DNA of 6,454 nucleotides from CAZYXO01 sp964651315 (GCA_964651315.1 CAZYXO010000060.1:1-6454), one strand, 5' to 3'. Shown: positions 1-6,449, numbered from the stretch's first letter. The notes: generated from the letters alone by a model not told the origin. Made by a program: numbers and translations.

Positions 1-2
1 AT

Positions 3-1154
3 GATTATGAAGAAAAACAGTGGGCGAATGCAGTAACAATTGTACCATCAGAACTTGCAACATATAAAGCAAAAAATGTTGGAGATATAATTGATAATGA
101 TGATATAATGGGATACTTTGTCTATATACCAAGATATCGATATAAATTATGGAATGTAAATAATGATGGAGCACAATTAAGTAATGAACAAGAAATAATA
201 ATTGAATTTGAAAATAAAAATGTAGGCAAAGTATTAGGTAATACAAATGGAACATACTTAACTCATCCAGCATTCACCCTTGGGTCAAGAGAATTAAATG
301 GATTTTGGATAGGTAAGTTTGAAACAAGTAGTCCAACAAATTATACAGCAGAAACTACAAGTGAAGTAGCATTACAAAATGGCGTATATGTAAAACCTTA
401 TTTAGGCAGTGATAATATTCAATATTCCCTTCGATGGATGAATGTCTATAATCAATATTTAACAGCAACAGCGATAAGTGGAAGTTACTATCATAATTTA
501 AGCAATGCAACAGAATCAGGAATGTTAAAGAATAGTCAATGGGGTTCTGTTGCGTACCTTTCACATTCAATATATGGAACATGTAACGGAGCAAAAGGAA
601 GTGCAACTTGTACTGAAGTTGGATTAAATTCTCACTCTAATTATTATACTGGAGTTGGTCCACAAACATCTGGAAATTATAATTCATCAGGGACAACTAT
701 CAATATTTATACGTCTAATATAGGAAAAGAAGCTTCTACTACTAAAACAATATATGGAGTAAATGATATGTCAGGTGGAGCTTTTGAATATGTAATGGGT
801 GTAATGAAAACTAGTGGGAATATTGAACCATATTATCGAAATAGTGGATTTAATACTGAAAATAAACCTAACAAAGAATATATTGATTTATATGACTATG
901 GAACCACATATGCTGGGGCCCTCGCCTTTAAAAGAGGACTTTTGGGAGATGCAACAAAAGAAATAATTAAAGGAATATCAGATGCAGGTGGATGGTATAA
1001 AGACTCTTCATCATTTGTAGATAATTCTTATTCTTGGCTTTTAAGAGGAGGACGTTCCAATTTCGGTAATTTTACAGGCGTGTTTTCCTTTCATAAGGAA
1101 AATGGTAGTGCCTATAGTGGTGTTGGTTTCCGTATTTTTCTAGCAAAAAAATAA
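3..1154 (+). CDS. Partial surface-type protein with FGE/C-type-lectin-like C-terminal region (5' end outside window)
   Basis: The reading frame is open from base 3, so the ATG at 108 is an internal methionine; the 35 codons before it (including QWANAV) belong to the same protein and the true start lies off the left edge. Counting that Met as 1, FWIGKFETS (66-74), MLKNSQWGSVAYLSHSIYG (139-157), YGVNDMSGGAFEYVMG (216-231), WLLRGGRSN (310-318) and the terminal GFRIFL (340-345) follow in the order typical of the formylglycine-generating-enzyme/sulfatase-modifying fold, a C-type-lectin variant. I recall similar large paralogous families in gut Bacilli, often with exported or pilin-like N-termini, but no N-terminus is visible here. 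Asn, Ser, Thr, Gly and Tyr are abundant, as in extracellular proteins, and Cys159 and Cys168 could form a disulfide. No catalytic FGE cysteine pair is evident, so a binding or display role is more likely than an enzyme. The last ~38 codons use unusually many C- or G-ending codons. The fold is fairly secure; the function is unknown. Confidence 0.75.
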   Translation, partial: DYEEKQWANAVTIVPSELATYKAKNVGDIIDNDDIMGYFVYIPRYRYKLWNVNNDGAQLSNEQEIIIEFENKNVGKVLGNTNGTYLTHPAFTLGSRELNGFWIGKFETSSPTNYTAETTSEVALQNGVYVKPYLGSDNIQYSLRWMNVYNQYLTATAISGSYYHNLSNATESGMLKNSQWGSVAYLSHSIYGTCNGAKGSATCTEVGLNSHSNYYTGVGPQTSGNYNSSGTTINIYTSNIGKEASTTKTIYGVNDMSGGAFEYVMGVMKTSGNIEPYYRNSGFNTENKPNKEYIDLYDYGTTYAGALAFKRGLLGDATKEIIKGISDAGGWYKDSSSFVDNSYSWLLRGGRSNFGNFTGVFSFHKENGSAYSGVGFRIFLAKK

Positions 1155-1167
1155 TAAATTAAAATTT

Positions 1168-1195
1168 AAGATAGATTATTCTATCTTTTTATTTT
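1168..1195 (+). terminator. Rho-independent terminator after the surface-protein gene
   Basis: AAGATAG (1168-1174) pairs perfectly with CTATCTT (1181-1187) across a 6-nt loop, and a T-rich tract continues to about 1195. The stem is short with only two G-C pairs, so it may be leaky. It begins 14 nt after the TAA stop, which is the expected position. Its T tract runs directly into the candidate -10 box of priA. Confidence 0.65.
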
Positions 1196-1200
1196 ATACT
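1172..1200 (+). promoter_or_regulatory. Candidate sigma-A promoter for priA
   Basis: TATACT (1195-1200) is a good -10 hexamer. With a 17-nt spacer the -35 would be TAGATT (1172-1177), matching only three of six consensus positions and lying inside the upstream terminator hairpin. Transcription would start near 1207 and leave a leader of roughly 19 nt before the ATG at 1226. The leader contains GAAAGGA (1211-1217) as ribosome binding site, 8 nt from the start. The same 11-mer TATACTAATAA occurs at the Fic-gene promoter. Read-through from upstream is an alternative source of transcript. Confidence 0.4.
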
Positions 1201-1225
1201 AATAAGTAATGAAAGGAATAATTAT

Positions 1226-3406
1226 ATGTTTGCAGAAGTATTAATTGAATATAACACAAAAAAAATAGATAAAACTTTTACATATTTAATACCTAAAAAT
1301 TTAATTGATGAATTAAAAATAGGTATAAAAGTAAAAGTTCCTTTTGCTACTAAATTAGTTAATGGTTTCGTAACTAATATTAAAGAAGAATATAGTGATA
1401 CTTATGATTTAAAAACAATTGATAGTATAATTAATCCTGAAATAAACTTAAATAAAGAATTAATTTTGTTAGGTGAATATCTTTCAAATACTTTATTAAC
1501 AAGTAGAATATCAATATATGAATCAATGTTACCAAGTGTTTTAAAAATAAAGAATAATGATAAAATTAGTAATAAATATGAAACATATATTATTTTAAAT
1601 AAAAGTGAAGAAGAAATAAAAAAATATATTGAGAATAATAAAAGGAATAAAAAGCAAATTGAAATATTAAATGATTTATTAGTAAATAAAGAAATATTAA
1701 AAAATACTATTAGTGGTAGTTCTCTTAATAATTTATTTATAAATGGATTAGTTAAAGAAGATAAAAGACAAGTGTATCGTATAAATAATAATGATAAAGT
1801 AAATTGTAATATAACTCTAAATAATGAACAATTAAATGCTGTTAATAAGGTTAATTTAAATCTATATAAAACATATTTATTATATGGAGTAACTGGTAGT
1901 GGTAAAACAGAAGTATATTTTTCTTTAATTGATAAAGTTATTAATAATCATAAAAAAGCATTAGTGTTAGTTCCCGAAATAAGTTTAACAACGCAAATAG
2001 TTAAAAGATTTTATAATAGGTTTGGTAATATAGTAGCAATATTTCATAGCGGCTTATCTAATAATGAGAAATATGATGAATATTTAAAAATAATTCGTAA
2101 TGAAGTAAGTATTGTTGTCGGTACAAGAAGTGCGATATTTACTCCAATAAATGATTTAGGAATTATTATTATTGATGAAGAACATAGTGAAAATTATAAA
2201 CAAGATAATAATCCGAGATATAATGCAATTGATGTTGCAAATTATCGAGCAAGATATAATAATATTCCTGTTATTTTAGGAAGTGCAACACCAATGTTAG
2301 AAACAATGGCAAGGGCAGGTAAAGGAGTTTTTGAATTATTAACTTTAGAAAAAAGAGCAGGAAATGCCACATTACCTATAATTAAAATAGTTGATATGGA
2401 ACCAGAAATTAAAAAAAATAATTCAGTCATTAGTAGTGAATTAGATAAATTAATAATTGATCGATTAAATAAAAATGAACAAGTAATTATTTTATTAAAT
2501 CGAAGAGGTTTTTCGACAACTATATCGTGTAGTAATTGTGGTTATACCTTTAAATGTCCTAATTGTGATATAACATTAACTTATCATAAAACAAGTAATA
2601 ATTTAAGATGTCATTATTGTGGATATACAGTATTAAAAAATGAATTATGTCCAGAATGTAAAGAAAATTCACTTAATTATTTAGGATTAGGTACAGAAAA
2701 ATTAGAAAATTTGCTTAAAAATAAATATAAAACAAGTAATATAGTTAGAATGGATTTAGATACAACAACTAATAAAGGTAGTTTAGATAAAATAATAACG
2801 GATTTTAAAGAACAAAAATACAATATCTTATTAGGAACTCAAATGATTAGTAAAGGACTTGATTTTCCGAATGTAACATTAGTGGGAATAATAAATGCTG
2901 ATAGTACTTTAAATATACCAGACTTTCGTAGTAACGAAAGAACATTTGAATTATTAAGTCAGACAAGTGGTAGAAGTGGTAGAAGTAAAAAAGAAGGAGT
3001 AGTTGTTATTCAAACATTTAATCCAGATAATTATACTTTAGAATGTGTTAAAAATAATGATTATAAAAGTTTTTATATAAAAGAAATGAATACTAGAAAA
3101 CAACTTAAATATCCACCATATTATTATTTAGTTAGTATAAAAATAAAAAGTAAAGATTTTAAAATACCAGGTATTGAAGCAAATAAAATAGTAAAAGAAT
3201 TAAAAAATAACTTAGATAAAGAGACAATAGTATTAGGTCCATCTACGGCATCAATGTTTAAAGTAAATAATATTTATACATATCAAATAATTATTAAATA
3301 TAAAAAGGATGATAAATTAAATGAAGTGTTAAAGAATATAGATGAAATGTATATAACTAATAAAGATATTTATTTAGAAATAGATATTAATCCAATGCGT
3401 ATATAA
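1226..3406 (+). CDS. priA: Primosomal protein PriA (replication-restart 3'-5' DNA helicase)
   Basis: PriA is a superfamily 2 helicase that recognises stalled or repaired replication forks in the cytoplasm and directs reloading of the replicative helicase through the primosome. The 726 residues match the usual length (about 730-800). An N-terminal DNA-binding region (about 1-200) precedes Walker A GVTGSGKT (221-228, Lys227), the DEEH box (317-320) with the aromatic-rich-loop-like SENYKQ after it, and GSATP (352-356). Eight cysteines form the two-zinc insertion: C435, C438, C444, C447, C462, C465, C475 and C478. The second helicase lobe has LLGTQMISKGLDFPNV (535-550) and QTSGRSGR (579-586), and the rest is the PriA C-terminal domain. 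All catalytic and zinc ligands are present, so the protein should be active. The ATG has a well-spaced GAAAGGA ribosome binding site. The gene converges on a minus-strand gene and shares its terminator. The coaBC/def/fmt neighbours common in Firmicutes are not next to it here. Confidence 0.97.
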   Translation: MFAEVLIEYNTKKIDKTFTYLIPKNLIDELKIGIKVKVPFATKLVNGFVTNIKEEYSDTYDLKTIDSIINPEINLNKELILLGEYLSNTLLTSRISIYESMLPSVLKIKNNDKISNKYETYIILNKSEEEIKKYIENNKRNKKQIEILNDLLVNKEILKNTISGSSLNNLFINGLVKEDKRQVYRINNNDKVNCNITLNNEQLNAVNKVNLNLYKTYLLYGVTGSGKTEVYFSLIDKVINNHKKALVLVPEISLTTQIVKRFYNRFGNIVAIFHSGLSNNEKYDEYLKIIRNEVSIVVGTRSAIFTPINDLGIIIIDEEHSENYKQDNNPRYNAIDVANYRARYNNIPVILGSATPMLETMARAGKGVFELLTLEKRAGNATLPIIKIVDMEPEIKKNNSVISSELDKLIIDRLNKNEQVIILLNRRGFSTTISCSNCGYTFKCPNCDITLTYHKTSNNLRCHYCGYTVLKNELCPECKENSLNYLGLGTEKLENLLKNKYKTSNIVRMDLDTTTNKGSLDKIITDFKEQKYNILLGTQMISKGLDFPNVTLVGIINADSTLNIPDFRSNERTFELLSQTSGRSGRSKKEGVVVIQTFNPDNYTLECVKNNDYKSFYIKEMNTRKQLKYPPYYYLVSIKIKSKDFKIPGIEANKIVKELKNNLDKETIVLGPSTASMFKVNNIYTYQIIIKYKKDDKLNEVLKNIDEMYITNKDIYLEIDINPMRI

Positions 3407-3441
3407 AAAAGATATTTGGTTAATTCCAAACATCTTTTTTT
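3405..3441. terminator. Bidirectional terminator shared by priA and the convergent gene
   Basis: A6-GAT-A-TTTGG (3405-3419) pairs with CCAAA-C-ATC-T6 (3426-3440) around a 6-nt loop (3420-3425). The stem has a single A/C mismatch on the plus strand (A3414/C3431), which becomes a G.U wobble in the minus-strand transcript. Each arm ends in an A or T tract, so the hairpin has a U-tail in both directions. The priA TAA (3404-3406) overlaps the left arm. The opposing gene's TAA (3420-3422) sits in the loop, and its last codons (KKDVW) form the right arm. Confidence 0.88.
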
Positions 3442-4682
3442 AGTTCTTTAATAAGTTTATTATCGATATAATCAAAAGTATAATCAATAACTATATTTTT
3501 TTCATTTTCGCTTAATATTTCATAATCATCATTATTAAATAATTCACCTTTATAAACAATTACAATTAAATTAATTAATTTTTTTACTGTTTCTCGATTA
3601 TTAAAAGATTTATAAGCATATTCTAAAATAGGCATAATATTTGTTGCTTTAATATCTTTATAATTATCTGGTATTTTCTCATTTAATTCTTTTTGATTAT
3701 TCTTAAGATCATTTTTACGATTAATAATATTTTCTTTAGTAGTATCTAAGAAATCATTAATAGAATTATCACTTTGAAGAATTGTTTCTACTGTTAAATA
3801 TTTTTGTTTAACAACTTTAGACATAGCTTTTAATAAATTCTCGATTTTATTCTTAGTCAATTTTATTTTTAATTTATTTAAAATACTTTTTGGAGTTGTA
3901 GATTCATAAGTATAAACAAGGGTTTTATCATTTAAACTAAATTCAACAGATTTCATATTATGTTCAGTTATACTTAACTCTTGATATTTCACTAATAGAG
4001 TGTTAATTTTATTTAGCGTTTCTTCGTAATCAATACTATTTTCATAATTAATAGCAGAAAGTTGGATTAGACTATTAAAATTATCGTATTTATGATTAAG
4101 TACTTCTAAAATTAAATTTAAATATTCGATATTTAATTTATTGTTTACATAAAGTGATTTTATATTAAATTCTGGAATTAAATCACTTAAATATTCTAAA
4201 AAATTTTTTTCAGAAAAACATTGTAATCTTTTTTTATTAAAACTTAATGTACGATTAATTATTTCTTCTTTATTATAGGTACTTAATTTCTTATTATCAT
4301 TAATATCTTCAATTAAATCGGTTTTTTGTCTATTCATTCTTTGTAATAATTGAATAGCACATTCTTGAACATCTTCTTCAGAATTTTTAATTGCATTGAA
4401 AACAATATTCAAAATATTTTCATTTCCTTCTTTAATTCTATTAAGCATTATATCTATTTCTTGATTAGTTGTATTTATTGCCTTATTAATAGTGTCTTTT
4501 TCATTTTGATAAGTTGCATAAATTAAATTTTCTACTTCTGCTTGTTCTAAATAATTAAATATTTTGTAGATTAATTTAATTATTGTTAAATCATTCATAC
4601 TTATTCTTTGCTTTTTTAGTATTTGCTTTTTTTGATGTAATAACTCATTTAGGAGTATTGTTAATAAACTTGTATTATTCAT
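3420..4682 (-). CDS. Hypothetical helical cytoplasmic protein, 420 residues
   Basis: I do not recognise this protein. It is rich in Asn, Lys, Ile, Leu and Glu and has no signal peptide, hydrophobic membrane segment, nucleotide-binding motif or metal-ligand cluster. Only two cysteines are visible (in VQECAIQ and LQCFSEK). Most of it reads as amphipathic helix: an N-terminal helical stretch (about 1-150) with charged, coiled-coil-like segments, a middle part (about 150-300) containing a short beta-like patch (KTLVYTYEST), and a helical C-terminal third. The start at 4682 is supported by AGAGGA on the minus strand (complement of 4690-4695), 7 nt upstream, and by a 17-nt-spaced promoter further upstream. 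Met29 is a weaker alternative start. It sits alone between priA (convergent) and ffh (divergent), so the context gives no functional hint. Codon use resembles its neighbours and no frameshift is evident, so it appears to be a native, expressed gene of unknown role. Confidence 0.85.
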   Translation of the reverse strand: MNNTSLLTILLNELLHQKKQILKKQRISMNDLTIIKLIYKIFNYLEQAEVENLIYATYQNEKDTINKAINTTNQEIDIMLNRIKEGNENILNIVFNAIKNSEEDVQECAIQLLQRMNRQKTDLIEDINDNKKLSTYNKEEIINRTLSFNKKRLQCFSEKNFLEYLSDLIPEFNIKSLYVNNKLNIEYLNLILEVLNHKYDNFNSLIQLSAINYENSIDYEETLNKINTLLVKYQELSITEHNMKSVEFSLNDKTLVYTYESTTPKSILNKLKIKLTKNKIENLLKAMSKVVKQKYLTVETILQSDNSINDFLDTTKENIINRKNDLKNNQKELNEKIPDNYKDIKATNIMPILEYAYKSFNNRETVKKLINLIVIVYKGELFNNDDYEILSENEKNIVIDYTFDYIDNKLIKELKKDVWN

Positions 4683-4711
4683 ATATAATTCCTCTTTCTT
4701 TCGTGGTACTT

Positions 4712-4740
4712 ATTATATGGCTATTTGGAAAAAAAATCAA
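4712..4740 (-). promoter_or_regulatory. Sigma-A promoter of the minus-strand hypothetical gene
   Basis: On the minus strand, TTGATT (complement of 4735-4740) and the perfect -10 TATAAT (complement of 4712-4717) are separated by exactly 17 nt. Transcription would start near 4705, giving a leader of about 23 nt that contains the AGAGGA ribosome binding site. It lies back to back with the ffh promoter, with 6 bp between the two -35 boxes. Confidence 0.72.
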
Positions 4741-4746
4741 TTTAAA

Positions 4747-4775
4747 TATACATTTTTTCTTTTTTCCTTTATAAT
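4747..4775 (+). promoter_or_regulatory. Sigma-A promoter of ffh
   Basis: TATACA (4747-4752, four of six -35 consensus positions) and a perfect TATAAT (4770-4775) are 17 nt apart. The start of transcription would fall near 4782, just past the upstream ATG at 4781. This supports ATG 4799 as the translational start, with AAAGAAG (4784-4790) as ribosome binding site. Confidence 0.68.
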
Positions 4776-4798
4776 ATTTAATGAAAGAAGTTGATTAT

Positions 4799-6106
4799 AT
4801 GTTTGAATATATGGGAAATCGGATAAGTAATGCGATTAAAAATATTAAAGGAATGGGTAGGATTACTGAAGAAAATATAAATGAAGCAATGCGTGAAATA
4901 AGAGTTGCTTTACTTGAAGCAGATGTTAATTATGAAGTAGTTAAAGAATTTACAAAAAATGTTAAAGAAAAAGCATTAGGTTTAGAAGTTGGTAAAAATT
5001 TACGACCTGATGAACTATTTATTAAACTTGTAAAAGATGAACTTGTTACATTGCTGGGAAAAGATGAAGTTCCACTTGTTACAGATAAAAAAACTACTGT
5101 GATAATGCTTGCAGGACTTCAAGGTAGTGGTAAAACTACAACATGTGGAAAACTGGCAAATTATTTACGTAAGAAATTTAACAAAAGACCTTTATTAGTT
5201 GCGTGTGATATTTATCGACCTGCTGCAATTGAACAATTAATGGAAATAGGTGCAGCTCTTAATATTCCTGTATTTACAAAAGGAAAAATTAAACCAGTGG
5301 AAATTGTCAAAGAAGCATTTCTTTATGCTGAAGAAAATAATATAAATTATATAATAATCGATACTGCAGGTAGATTACAAATTGATGAAGATTTGATGAA
5401 TGAGTTGGTGGAAATAAATGATTTTGCTAAATGTGATGAAACATTATTAGTGCTTGATGCTATGATGGGTCAAGATGCAATAAATGTTATTAAAGGATTT
5501 AACGAAAAATTATCCTTAACTGGAGCTATTTTAACTAAATTAGATGGAAATACAAAAGGTGGAGTAGCACTAAGTGTTCGTCATCTTACTAATGTTCCAA
5601 TTAAATTTGTTGGTGATAGTGAAAAAATGGATGGATTAAGTGCATTTGTGCCTGATCGAATGGCTTCACGAATACTTGATATGGGAGATATTTTAAGTGT
5701 AGTAGACAAAGTAGAAGATATAATTGATGCCGAAGAAGCAAAAATGCAAGAAAAGAAATTACGTAGTGGTAAATATGATTTAGAAGATTTTTTAACAAAC
5801 TTAAAACAAATAAAAAAACTAGGACCACTAGAAAATATTTTAAAAATGTTACCGCAAGCAAGGCGGATGGGACTTTCTAATGTTTCGATAAATCCAAAAG
5901 ATTTAGCACATATTGAAGCGATTATTCAATCAATGACACCATATGAAAGAAAACACCCAGATGTGTTAAAAGCAACAAGAAAACAAAGAATTGCTAAAGG
6001 TAGTGGAAGAAGTGTTGAAGAAGTAAATCGTTTACTTAAACAATTTGAAAGTATGAAAACAATGATGAAACAAATAAATAATGGGAATATGAAATTACCA
6101 TTTTAA
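4799..6106 (+). CDS. ffh: Signal recognition particle protein Ffh (SRP54 GTPase)
   Basis: Ffh binds the SRP RNA and hydrophobic signal sequences emerging from ribosomes, and through GTP-dependent pairing with FtsY delivers them to the membrane translocon. With the start at 4799 the protein has 435 residues, slightly short of the usual ~450. The N domain (about 1-90) leads into the G domain: P-loop GLQGSGKTT (106-114), DIYRPAA (137-143), DTAGR (188-192) and TKLDG (246-250). The closing helix of NG carries DRMASRILDMGD. The M domain (from about 320) has the SRP-RNA-binding stretch RKQRIAKGSG (394-403) followed by RSVEEVNRLLKQF, and a methionine-rich tail (SMKTMMKQ) typical of the signal-peptide groove. 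An in-frame ATG at 4781 would add MKEVDY, but it has no ribosome binding site and lies at or before the predicted transcript start, and family members begin MFE/MAF-like as here. The ylxM gene that commonly precedes ffh in Firmicutes is absent; ffh has its own promoter. Confidence 0.97.
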   Translation: MFEYMGNRISNAIKNIKGMGRITEENINEAMREIRVALLEADVNYEVVKEFTKNVKEKALGLEVGKNLRPDELFIKLVKDELVTLLGKDEVPLVTDKKTTVIMLAGLQGSGKTTTCGKLANYLRKKFNKRPLLVACDIYRPAAIEQLMEIGAALNIPVFTKGKIKPVEIVKEAFLYAEENNINYIIIDTAGRLQIDEDLMNELVEINDFAKCDETLLVLDAMMGQDAINVIKGFNEKLSLTGAILTKLDGNTKGGVALSVRHLTNVPIKFVGDSEKMDGLSAFVPDRMASRILDMGDILSVVDKVEDIIDAEEAKMQEKKLRSGKYDLEDFLTNLKQIKKLGPLENILKMLPQARRMGLSNVSINPKDLAHIEAIIQSMTPYERKHPDVLKATRKQRIAKGSGRSVEEVNRLLKQFESMKTMMKQINNGNMKLPF

Positions 6107-6125
6107 AGATTAAAAAAATATAAAA

Positions 6126-6160
6126 CACCTAAGATAGCACCTAAGATAGCACCTAAGATG
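6126..6160 (+). repeat. 12-bp tandem repeat, nearly three copies
   Basis: The unit CACCTAAGATAG occurs at 6126-6137 and 6138-6149, with a partial third copy (CACCTAAGATG) at 6150-6160. It lies between the ffh stop and the -35 box of the next gene, ending one base before that box. Each copy contains CTAAG, which can pair with CTTAG at 6166-6170. It could be a slippage product or a small protein-binding array; nothing in the sequence decides which. Confidence 0.9.
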
Positions 6161-6177
6161 ATTGACTTAGTTTTTTT
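6153..6177 (+). terminator. Candidate weak terminator after ffh
   Basis: CTAAG (6153-6157) pairs with CTTAG (6166-6170) over an 8-nt loop and is followed by seven T residues (6171-6177). The 5-bp stem is weak. The upstream repeat copies offer alternative left arms for the same right arm. The hairpin overlaps the -35 box and spacer of the following promoter, so termination and initiation elements share bases here. Confidence 0.45.
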
Positions 6178-6190
6178 GTTACTGTATACT
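6162..6190 (+). promoter_or_regulatory. Sigma-A promoter of the Fic-family gene
   Basis: TTGACT (6162-6167) and TATACT (6185-6190) are 17 nt apart, each one base off consensus, making this the best promoter in the window. Transcription would start near 6197. The ribosome binding site AGAGGTG (6201-6207) is 6 nt from the ATG at 6214. The T7 run in the spacer is also the tail of the candidate ffh terminator. Confidence 0.78.
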
Positions 6191-6213
6191 AATAACTATA
6201 AGAGGTGAATTAA

Positions 6214-6435
6214 ATGGATAATTATAAACCACCATTTGAAATAACGAATATAATGCTTGATTATATTTCTAATATAATGGAAAATATCGGAAAACTAAAT
6301 AATTGTAATACTTTAAATAAAATGCCAATATTAAGAAGAAATAATAGAATACATTCTATCCATTCATCTTTAGCAATAGAAGCAAGTTCATTAACATTTA
6401 GTGAACCTCACATGAATAAATTCACGTGCTTCTAA
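6214..6435 (+). pseudogene. Fic-family protein, N-terminal fragment interrupted by a mobile-element end
   Basis: Residues 1-62 resemble, from memory, the N-terminus of single-domain Fic proteins: PPFEITN at 6-12, RRNNRIHSIHSSLAIEASSL at 41-60. Fic enzymes usually transfer AMP from ATP onto target proteins through a C-terminal HxFx(D/E)GNGR motif. The segment S52-L-A-I-E56-A57 corresponds to the inhibitory [S/T]xxxE[G/N] helix motif that blocks ATP gamma-phosphate binding; the key glutamate is kept but the last position is Ala rather than Gly/Asn. Family members continue for roughly 300 more residues. Here, after codon 62 (base ~6400), the frame reads SEPHMNKFTCF and stops at 6433-6435, and no other frame resumes Fic-like sequence. 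The break coincides with a transposon-like right end, so insertion rather than a point mutation is the likely cause. Promoter and ribosome binding site are intact, so the fragment is probably still transcribed. The catalytic part should lie beyond the window. Confidence 0.75.
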
Positions 6436-6449
6436 TATCACTATTAGAA
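6401..6449 (-). ncRNA. Putative omega/reRNA 3' scaffold of the TnpB-type element
   Basis: Two adjacent minus-strand hairpins are visible. The first pairs TTCTAATA with TATTAGAA (complement of 6449-6442 and 6437-6430) around GTGA, a GNRA-type loop. After a single G, the second pairs CACGTGAA with TTCATGTG (6428-6421 and 6416-6409) around TTTA, with one G.U wobble. The wobble is an A/C mismatch on the plus strand, and the loop is GNRA only on the minus strand, so minus-strand RNA is the favoured form. In TnpB systems such a scaffold is followed by a guide of roughly 16-20 nt copied from the flank, here the complement of about 6381-6400 in the Fic gene. The 5' part of the RNA is outside the window. 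Confidence 0.5.

Noticed and set aside
108..110. ATG at 108 as the true start of the first gene
   Set aside because: The frame is open to the left edge and its codons (for example QWANAV) look like part of the same family; no ribosome binding site precedes 108.
355..606. Minus-strand 83-codon ORF
   Set aside because: It is antisense to the lectin-like gene, has no ribosome binding site or recognisable protein, and is a shadow of the coding frame.
1155..1225. Riboswitch or T-box leader before priA
   Set aside because: The 71-base gap is filled by a terminator, a -10 box and the ribosome binding site; there is no room for a structured aptamer.
2242..2430. Minus-strand 62-codon ORF inside priA
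   Set aside because: It lies wholly opposite conserved PriA helicase motifs and has no supporting start signal.
4583..4774. Plus-strand 63-codon hydrophobic ORF
   Set aside because: It overlaps the start of the minus-strand gene and both divergent promoters; the hydrophobicity comes from reading A-rich coding DNA in reverse. No ribosome binding site.
4781..4798. Upstream ATG start for ffh (adds MKEVDY)
   Set aside because: No ribosome binding site precedes it, the -10 box ends 5 bases earlier, and the family normally begins at the later methionine, which has AAAGAAG at good spacing.
5601..5861. Minus-strand 86-codon ORF inside ffh
   Set aside because: Antisense shadow of the G/M-domain coding region, Leu/Phe/His-rich in the manner of reversed Lys/Glu codons.
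6126..6160. CRISPR-like array
   Set aside because: The 12-bp units are directly adjacent with no spacers, so this is a simple tandem repeat.
6400..6435. Sequencing frameshift as cause of the short Fic ORF
   Set aside because: Neither of the other two plus frames continues Fic-like sequence after 6400, so a single indel does not restore the gene.
6430..6449. Plus-strand terminator for the short Fic ORF
   Set aside because: The hairpin overlaps the stop codon but no T tract follows, and its loop and neighbour make better sense as minus-strand structure.
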